A stretch of 64,000 bases of DNA from Pseudomonas gingeri (GTDB lineage: Bacteria > Pseudomonadota > Gammaproteobacteria > Pseudomonadales > Pseudomonadaceae), in contig NZ_JACAOR010000008.1 of NCBI RefSeq assembly GCF_013386115.1, forward strand, positions 509,114-573,113, read 5' to 3'. Position 1 is the stretch's first letter, and each line of letters begins with the position of its first letter. Under the pieces are notes generated by a model, which was not told the origin of the DNA, made no database searches, and saw only the letters and a program-made list of their open reading frames with translations. This document shows positions 58,496-64,000 of this stretch, in pieces. A program made the translations under genes and the position numbers.

Positions 58496-59791
58496 ATGAC
58501 AACAACAACGACGCCGTACACCGGTGAGGAACGTAGCAAAAGGATCTTTGCCATCGTCGGTGCTTCTTCCGGCAACCTGGTCGAATGGTTCGACTTTTAT
58601 GTCTATGCCTTCTGTGCCATCTATTTTGCCCCGGCTTTCTTCCCTTCCGATGACCCGACGGTGCAACTGCTCAACACCGCCGGTGTATTTGCCGCCGGCT
58701 TCCTGATGCGGCCCATCGGTGGCTGGTTGTTCGGTCGTGTGGCCGACAAGCACGGCCGCAAGAATTCGATGATGATCTCGGTGCTGATGATGTGCGCCGG
58801 CTCCCTGGTCATCGCCTTCCTGCCGACCTATGCCAGTATCGGAGCCTGGGCACCGGCGCTGCTGCTGGTGGCGCGGCTGTTCCAGGGGCTGTCGGTGGGC
58901 GGCGAGTACGGCACCACCGCGACCTACATGAGTGAAGTGGCGTTGCGCGGCCAGCGCGGCTTCTTTGCCTCGTTCCAGTACGTGACCCTGATCGGCGGCC
59001 AGTTGCTGGCGGTGCTGGTGGTGGTGATCCTGCAACAGTTCCTCACCGAGCCCGAGCTCAAGGCCTGGGGCTGGCGCGTACCGTTCGTGATCGGTGCCAT
59101 CGCGGCGGTGATCTCGCTGCTGCTGCGTCGTGCGCTGAAGGAAACCACCAGCAAGGAAACCCGCCAGGACAAGGACGCCGGCAGCATCCGGGCGCTGTTC
59201 CGCGATCACAAGGCGGCGTTCATCACCGTGCTCGGCTACACCGCCGGCGGCTCGCTGATTTTCTACACCTTCACCACCTATATGCAGAAATACCTGGTGA
59301 ACACCGCCGGGATGACCGCCAAGACCGCCAGCTACATCATGACCGGCGCGCTGTTCCTCTATATGTGCATGCAGCCGCTGTTCGGCATGCTCTCGGACAA
59401 GATCGGCCGGCGTAATTCGATGCTCTGGTTCGGTGCCCTGGGTGCCTTGTGCACGGTGCCGATCCTGCTGACCCTGAAGACCGTCACCAACCCGTTCCTG
59501 GCCTTCGTGCTGATTACCCTGGCCCTGGCGATCGTCAGCTTCTATACCTCCATCAGCGGCCTGGTCAAAGCCGAGATGTTCCCGGTGCAGGTACGCGCGC
59601 TGGGCGTGGGCCTGGCCTACGCGGTGGCCAATGCCCTGTTCGGCGGTTCGGCGGAATACGTGGCGCTGAACCTCAAGTCGGTGGGGATGGAGAACGCCTT
59701 CTACTGGTATGTGACGGTGATGATGGTCGTCGCCTTCCTGTTCAGCCTGCGCCTGCCGAAGCAGGCGGCGTACCTGCACCACGATCACTGA
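58496..59791 (+). CDS. pcaT: MFS dicarboxylate/beta-ketoadipate transporter PcaT
   Basis: A 431-residue permease of the metabolite:H+ symporter (MHS) family: VGASSGNLVEWFDFYVYAFCAIYFAPAFFPSDD at the N-terminus and GGWLFGRVADKHGRKNSMM (motif A). PcaT in P. putida transports beta-ketoadipate; the gene order pcaF-T-B-D-C supports the symbol. GAGTGAGAGAAC precedes the ATG. Confidence 0.9.
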   Translation: MTTTTTPYTGEERSKRIFAIVGASSGNLVEWFDFYVYAFCAIYFAPAFFPSDDPTVQLLNTAGVFAAGFLMRPIGGWLFGRVADKHGRKNSMMISVLMMCAGSLVIAFLPTYASIGAWAPALLLVARLFQGLSVGGEYGTTATYMSEVALRGQRGFFASFQYVTLIGGQLLAVLVVVILQQFLTEPELKAWGWRVPFVIGAIAAVISLLLRRALKETTSKETRQDKDAGSIRALFRDHKAAFITVLGYTAGGSLIFYTFTTYMQKYLVNTAGMTAKTASYIMTGALFLYMCMQPLFGMLSDKIGRRNSMLWFGALGALCTVPILLTLKTVTNPFLAFVLITLALAIVSFYTSISGLVKAEMFPVQVRALGVGLAYAVANALFGGSAEYVALNLKSVGMENAFYWYVTVMMVVAFLFSLRLPKQAAYLHHDH

Positions 59792-59837
59792 TCGGCCTGC
59801 GCGCCCGTTCCGGGCGCGCATTTACCAGGGATTTTTT

Positions 59838-61196
59838 ATGCCGCGACCGAGCAATCAACTGTTCGATGCCTACTTTGTTGCCCGCGATATGGGCGAGGTG
59901 TTCTCCGATCAGGGGCGGGTCCAGGCGATGCTGGACTTCGAAGCGGCCCTGGCCCGTGCACAGGCGCGGGTCGGTCTGATTCCCCAGGCGGCGGTGGCGC
60001 CCATCGAGGCGGCCTGCCGCGCCGGGCTCTACGATTTTTCCGCCCTCGGCGAGGCGATCGCCACGGCCGGCAACTCGGCGATCCCGCTGGTCAAGGTGCT
60101 GGGCAAGCAGATCGCCGGCACCGATGCCGGAGCCGAACGTTATGTGCACCTGGGCGCCACCAGCCAGGATGTGATGGACAGCGGCCTGGTGCTGCAACTG
60201 CGCCGCGCCTGGCAACTGATTGACCGTGACCTGCAACGCCTGGGTGAAGTCCTGGCGTCCCAGGCCCGGCGCCATGCGGCCACGCCACTGGCCGGGCGGA
60301 CCTGGTTGCAACAGGCGACCCCGGTCACCCTGGGCATGAAGATCGCCGGCTGGCTGGGGGCGGTCACCCGCCATCGACAGCGCTTGCGCGAGCTGCAACC
60401 GCGCTTGTTCAGCCTGCAGTTCGGCGGGGCCTCGGGCACTCTCGCGGCCCTGGGCGACCAGGCGCTGGCGGTGGCCGAAGCACTGGCCGGCGAACTGCAA
60501 CTCGGCCTGCCGGAGCAACCCTGGCACACCCATCGCGATCGCCTGGTGGAGTTCGGTGCCGTGCTCGGACTGATTGCCGGCAGCCTGGGCAAACTGGGAC
60601 GTGACATCAGCCTGCTGATGCAGACCGAGGCGGCGGAAGTCTTCGAGCCGTCGGCGCCCGGCAAGGGTGGTTCCTCGACCATGCCGCACAAGCGCAATCC
60701 GGTGGGCGCCGCCGTGCTGATCGGCGCGGCGACCCGGGTGCCGGGGCTGCTCTCGACCCTGTTCAGTGCCATGCCCCAGGAGCACGAGCGCAGCCTCGGC
60801 CTCTGGCATGCCGAATGGGAGACCCTGCCGGAGATTTGCCGGTTGGTCTCCGGGGCCTTGCAGCAGGCACTGATTGTCTGTGAGGGGCTGGAAGTCGATC
60901 CGGCGCGGATGCTCGAGAACCTCGACCTGACCCAGGGGCTGCTGCTGGCGGAAGCCGTGAGTATTGTCCTGGCCCAGCGCCTGGGACGTGACACGGCCCA
61001 CCACTTGCTGGAGCAATGCTGCAGGCGGGCGGTGGCTGAACGGCGTCACCTGCGCGTGGTGCTGGGCGACGAACCGCGAGTGACCGCCGAACTGTCCGCG
61101 GACGAACTGGATCACCTGCTCGACCCGGCCCACTATCTCGGCCAGGCACAGACCTGGGTCGAGCGTGCCGTGGCCGATCATCTGGCTTTTATCTGA
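59838..61196 (+). CDS. pcaB: 3-carboxy-cis,cis-muconate cycloisomerase
   Basis: A 452-residue member of the fumarase/argininosuccinase superfamily. The superfamily signature appears as GKGGSSTMPHKRNPVGA; another landmark is VHLGATSQDVMDSGLVLQLR. It converts carboxymuconate into gamma-carboxymuconolactone. It follows pcaT by 46 bases and precedes pcaD by 11, in the usual pcaBDC order. Length is normal. Confidence 0.96.
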   Translation: MPRPSNQLFDAYFVARDMGEVFSDQGRVQAMLDFEAALARAQARVGLIPQAAVAPIEAACRAGLYDFSALGEAIATAGNSAIPLVKVLGKQIAGTDAGAERYVHLGATSQDVMDSGLVLQLRRAWQLIDRDLQRLGEVLASQARRHAATPLAGRTWLQQATPVTLGMKIAGWLGAVTRHRQRLRELQPRLFSLQFGGASGTLAALGDQALAVAEALAGELQLGLPEQPWHTHRDRLVEFGAVLGLIAGSLGKLGRDISLLMQTEAAEVFEPSAPGKGGSSTMPHKRNPVGAAVLIGAATRVPGLLSTLFSAMPQEHERSLGLWHAEWETLPEICRLVSGALQQALIVCEGLEVDPARMLENLDLTQGLLLAEAVSIVLAQRLGRDTAHHLLEQCCRRAVAERRHLRVVLGDEPRVTAELSADELDHLLDPAHYLGQAQTWVERAVADHLAFI

Positions 61197-61207
61197 AGGA
61201 GGCTGTC

Positions 61208-62017
61208 GTGGGAAAGAGCGTCGTGGGTTCTGTGCAACTGGCCGAAGGCCAACTGAATTACCAGCTCGATGGCCCGGAGGGCGCTCCGGTCCTGGTTTTG
61301 TCCAACTCCCTGGGCACCGACCTGGGCATGTGGGACACCCAGTTGCCGGCGTTCGCCGAGCACTTGCGGGTATTGCGTTATGACACCCGTGGCCATGGCC
61401 GCTCGCTGGTCACCGAAGGACCGTACAGCATCGAGCAACTGGGGCGGGATGTGCTGGCCCTGCTCGATGCCCTGCAGATCGAGCGCGCGCATTTCTGTGG
61501 CTTGTCCATGGGCGGGCTGATCGGCCAGTGGCTGGGGATTCATGCCGGCGAACGCCTGTACAAGCTGATCGTGTGCAACACGGCGGCCAGGATCGGTGAT
61601 CCGGACATGTGGAACCCGCGTATCGAGACCGTGCTGCGGGACGGTGAGGCGGCCATGCGGGCCTTGCGCGACGGGGCGATCGCGCGCTGGTTCACGCCGG
61701 ACTTTGCCGCCGCGCACCCGGAGCAGGTGACGCCGATTACCGACATGCTCGCCGCGACGTCGCCCCAGGGTTATGCGGCCAACTGCTGTGCGGTGCGCGA
61801 CGCGGATTTCCGTGACCGGCTCAGCGCGATCCAGGTGCCTCTCCTGGTGATCTCGGGCAGCGAGGATGCGGTGACGCCGCCGTCGGGTGGCGTATTTATC
61901 CAGCAGCATGTGCGGGGCGCCGAGTACGCCGAGTTCCATGCCGCCCACCTGTCGAATGTCCAGGCCGGCGATGACTTCAGCCGTCGGGTGCTGGATTTTC
62001 TGCTGGCCGGGGTTTAA
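61208..62017 (+). CDS. pcaD: 3-oxoadipate enol-lactonase
   Basis: A 269-residue alpha/beta hydrolase. The nucleophile is in FCGLSMGGLIGQWL, the oxyanion region VLSNSLGTDLGMWD and the catalytic His likely in AAHLSNVQ near the end. It hydrolyses beta-ketoadipate enol-lactone to beta-ketoadipate. GTG 61208 has AAGGAGG five bases upstream; another GTG at 61223 is possible. In some bacteria PcaD and PcaC are fused; here they are separate genes. Confidence 0.94.
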   Translation: MGKSVVGSVQLAEGQLNYQLDGPEGAPVLVLSNSLGTDLGMWDTQLPAFAEHLRVLRYDTRGHGRSLVTEGPYSIEQLGRDVLALLDALQIERAHFCGLSMGGLIGQWLGIHAGERLYKLIVCNTAARIGDPDMWNPRIETVLRDGEAAMRALRDGAIARWFTPDFAAAHPEQVTPITDMLAATSPQGYAANCCAVRDADFRDRLSAIQVPLLVISGSEDAVTPPSGGVFIQQHVRGAEYAEFHAAHLSNVQAGDDFSRRVLDFLLAGV

Positions 62018-62054
62018 AGAGCCTGTTTGAACAGCCTGTGTGAGGAGAGTGTTC

Positions 62055-62447
62055 GTGGATGAGAAACAACGTTACGCCGAAGGCCTGCAAGTGCGTCGCG
62101 CGGTATTGGGCGAGGCCCATGTCGAGCGCAGCCTGGACAACCTGACCGAGTTCAACTCGGAGTTCCAGGAAATGATCACCCGGCATGCCTGGGGCGATAT
62201 CTGGACGCGGCCGGGGTTGCCCCGGCACACCCGCAGCCTGATCACCATTGCCATGCTGATCGGCATGAACCGCAGCGAAGAACTCAAGCTGCACCTGCGC
62301 GCGGCGGCCAACAATGGCGTGACCCGCGAGGAGATCAAGGAAGTGCTGATGCAGAGTGCGATCTACTGCGGAATCCCGGCGGCCAACGCGACGTTCCATC
62401 TGGCGGAGTCGGTATGGGATGAATTGGGTGTCGAGTCCCGCGGATGA
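62055..62447 (+). CDS. pcaC: 4-carboxymuconolactone decarboxylase
   Basis: A 130-residue CMD-family enzyme decarboxylating gamma-carboxymuconolactone to the enol-lactone. EMITRHAWGDIWTRPGLPRHTRSLITIAMLIGM and the C-terminal LMQSAIYCGIPAANATFHLA are the family signature. GTG 62055 has GAGGAG upstream and gives the standard length. Last gene of the pca cluster. Confidence 0.95.
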   Translation: MDEKQRYAEGLQVRRAVLGEAHVERSLDNLTEFNSEFQEMITRHAWGDIWTRPGLPRHTRSLITIAMLIGMNRSEELKLHLRAAANNGVTREEIKEVLMQSAIYCGIPAANATFHLAESVWDELGVESRG

Positions 62448-62748
62448 TGATCGCTCCCGCGCTCTGTGTGGGAATGCCTCTTGGGACGCTCTGCGTCCGC
62501 TTCTGTGACGCGCAGCGCCACGGGTTGCATGCCCGGAACGATCGGTGCGAAGTCAGCCGCGTACGGAACGCTTTGCCATCCTGATGCTCTGAGTAAGATG
62601 ATGGCCCCCCTTTCAGGATGGAGCGGGGCAAGGAGCTTGTGCCATCTCGCCACAGAGATGCGCACTCAAGCTCCACTCCGTTCCTTGCAACGACGGCTTG
62701 AAGGCATCTTGGTTCTGTCATTGTTGCGTCCCGGACCAGACCCTCCCC
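62448..62748. other. Intergenic region with a GGGACGC/GCGTCC palindrome
   Basis: 301 bases between pcaC and the deacetylase gene. GGGACGCTCTGCGTCC (near 62483-62498) is a near-palindrome of a type repeated in Pseudomonas intergenic regions, followed by an imperfect partner (GACGCGCAGCGCC). There is no supported gene. The deacetylase promoter must be in its right half. Confidence 0.5.
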
Positions 62749-63648
62749 ATGAAGTCGGTTTTCACTTTTCTTTCCGTGCTCGCGCTCGTCGCAAGCCTGG
62801 GCGGCTGTATCGGCCCGCCGCTACCACTGACACCGGGCACCGAGCAGGCCCTGCGCACGCAACCCCCGATCCGTTTCCTGCTGACCTTCGATGATGGGCC
62901 GAGCGCGTCCAGTTTCTGGAATCCCACGGCATCGGTGCTCGATGACCTGGCGCAGAACCCGATCCAACCGGGAATCAAGGCCGTGTTTTTCGTCCAGACC
63001 GGAGCGCCCAGGGCAGGTAACAGCGATATCGGACGGGCGCTGATGCGCCGCGAGCAGGCCGAGGGGCATATCCTGGGTTTCCACACGGCGGGAGCATGGC
63101 ACACCAATCACCGCTCGCTGGATCCCCAGGCGCTGGAGCAATCACTCAGCGACGGCAGTGCCGTCATTGCCGGGATCAGTGGCGCGCCGCCGACTCTCCT
63201 GCGCCCGCCATTCTGGAACTACGACAAACGCACCTTCGCCGCCTATCAGCGGCATGGCCTGCATGTGCTGTTGACCGACCTGAGTGCCAATGACGGCAAG
63301 GTCTGGGGGATTACCGCCAGCCCGCAGCGCCGGGCCAATCTGCTCAAGCACCTGGCCGAAGTGCGTGAGCAGATCGCCCGTGGCGAGATGCCGGTGGTCG
63401 ATGGGGTGATCCCGGTGGTGGTGACCTTCCATGATCTCAATCGCTACACCGCCCGGCATATGCAGGAGTATCTGCAGATCCTCATGGACTGCGCGCGGGA
63501 CACCGGCGTGCGGACCGCCGAACAGCCGTTCTACACGGACCGCGCGGCGTTGTTGCGGGCGGTGCTGGCGCGCACGGTGCAGGACAGTTCCGTGCCGGTG
63601 CATCTGCCCGGCCTCTGGAACTGGTGGTGGGACAGTGATTCCCACTAG
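62749..63648 (+). CDS. Lipoprotein polysaccharide deacetylase (NodB fold)
   Basis: A 299-residue carbohydrate esterase family 4-like protein. A lipoprotein signal (MKSVFTFLSVLALVASLGGC, lipobox LGGC) precedes FLLTFDDGPSASS, the first NodB motif, and HILGFHTAGAWHTNHRSL, the metal-binding His motif. PPTLLRPPFWNYDKRTFAAY is the third motif. It may deacetylate peptidoglycan or an exopolysaccharide from the outer-membrane side. No polymer-synthesis genes are nearby. ATG 62749 was chosen because only it begins a signal peptide. Confidence 0.87.
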   Translation: MKSVFTFLSVLALVASLGGCIGPPLPLTPGTEQALRTQPPIRFLLTFDDGPSASSFWNPTASVLDDLAQNPIQPGIKAVFFVQTGAPRAGNSDIGRALMRREQAEGHILGFHTAGAWHTNHRSLDPQALEQSLSDGSAVIAGISGAPPTLLRPPFWNYDKRTFAAYQRHGLHVLLTDLSANDGKVWGITASPQRRANLLKHLAEVREQIARGEMPVVDGVIPVVVTFHDLNRYTARHMQEYLQILMDCARDTGVRTAEQPFYTDRAALLRAVLARTVQDSSVPVHLPGLWNWWWDSDSH

Positions 63649-63713
63649 ACCCGTACGAAAACCACCTGATCGCCACTCGGCGAGTTTCGTGCGGAGCCTG
63701 GGCCGGCGCGTGC

Positions 63714-64000
63714 TTACAGCAATGAAATCGGATAGCTGACGATCAGGCGATTTTCGTCGAACTCGTTGCTGCTGAAGCTCTTGCGCAGGCTGGAGTTGCG
63801 CCAGCGCACGCTCAGGTCGCGCAAGGCCCCGCTCTGCACGGTATAGGCCAGCTCCGATTCGCGGCCCCATTCCTTGCCGTCGGTCACCGTGCCGATGTGC
63901 ACGTTGTCGCCGCTGATATAGCGGTTCATCAGGGTCAGCCCGGGGATGCCCAGCGCGGCGAAGTTGTAGTCATGGCGTAACTGCCAGGATTTCTCCCGGG
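63714..64000 (-). CDS. OprD-family outer membrane porin, 3' end only
   Basis: The C-terminal 94 residues of an OprD-family porin continue beyond the window edge. Visible: RHDYNFAALGIPGLTLMNRYISGDNV, WGRESELAYTVQSGALRDLSVRWRNSSLR and the C-terminal beta-strand DENRLIVSYPISLL, which ends in alternating hydrophobics. OprD relatives pass small organic acids; the neighbourhood of pca genes suggests an aromatic acid porin, an inference only. Confidence 0.88.
   Translation of the reverse strand, partial: REKSWQLRHDYNFAALGIPGLTLMNRYISGDNVHIGTVTDGKEWGRESELAYTVQSGALRDLSVRWRNSSLRKSFSSNEFDENRLIVSYPISLL

Overview
The window is a high-GC chromosomal segment of a Pseudomonas, most likely of the P. fluorescens/P. 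protegens/P. chlororaphis group. This rests on the gene order (tailocin genes - cinA - recA - recX, then erdR-dgkA, finR/fpr, livFGMH-braC, a pca regulon), on the many Pseudomonas-type REP palindromes (GGCTTGCCGGC cores flanked by GTGGGA/TCCCAC) and on the protein families. No tRNA, rRNA, CRISPR array, insertion sequence or integrase was seen.

Region 1 (1-12590) is the distal half of a contractile, Mu/SfV-like tail cluster beside cinA-recA, the usual R-tailocin site of this group. It holds a tail-assembly chaperone with a probable programmed -1 frameshift, a short tape measure, the DNA-circularisation-family protein, Mu gp44/45/46/47/48-like baseplate genes, two tail fibre plus fibre-chaperone cassettes, and a lysis module (GH19 endolysin, Rz, embedded Rz1). 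No capsid, portal or terminase gene lies in the visible part.

Region 2 (12590-27180) is housekeeping core: a REP array, cinA, an SOS-boxed recA-recX, a LOG-family gene, a small ribbon-helix-helix-like gene, a secreted protein, tapT, an EamA transporter, erdR, dgkA, divergent finR/fpr, trmO, an FAD oxidoreductase, a lipoprotein, an SDR lacking its catalytic Tyr/Lys, and a LysR regulator.

Region 3 (27180-30210) is a tandem REP array followed by a four-gene RiPP operon read on the minus strand: a DUF2282 Cys-containing precursor, a DUF692 (MNIO) modifying enzyme, a DUF2063 partner and a DoxX membrane protein. This is a bufferin-type metal-handling system with a 20-bp perfect palindrome upstream.

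Region 4 (30210-49143) holds the branched-chain amino acid ABC transporter (braC, livHMGF), a DUF2288 gene, an orphan 724-residue tubulin/FtsZ-like GTPase, a MHYT-GGDEF-EAL c-di-GMP protein (MucR-like), a YkgJ Cys-cluster protein, an MFS permease, rapA, and an aminotransferase-RidA-LysR set.

Region 5 (49143-64000) carries a small conserved ORF, a 38-residue CcoM-like protein, the Pit phosphate transporter, a gene-poor 758-bp gap, and then the protocatechuate branch of the beta-ketoadipate pathway: pcaR, a 45-codon pentapeptide-repeat ORF, pcaK, pcaIJ, pcaF, pcaT, pcaB, pcaD, pcaC. Three paired PcaR-like operators with identical 19-bp spacing precede pcaR, the repeat ORF/pcaK and pcaI. PcaK and PcaT import substrates; PcaB, C and D convert carboxymuconate to beta-ketoadipate; PcaIJ and PcaF yield succinyl-CoA and acetyl-CoA. 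A lipoprotein polysaccharide deacetylase and the 3' end of an OprD-type porin close the window.
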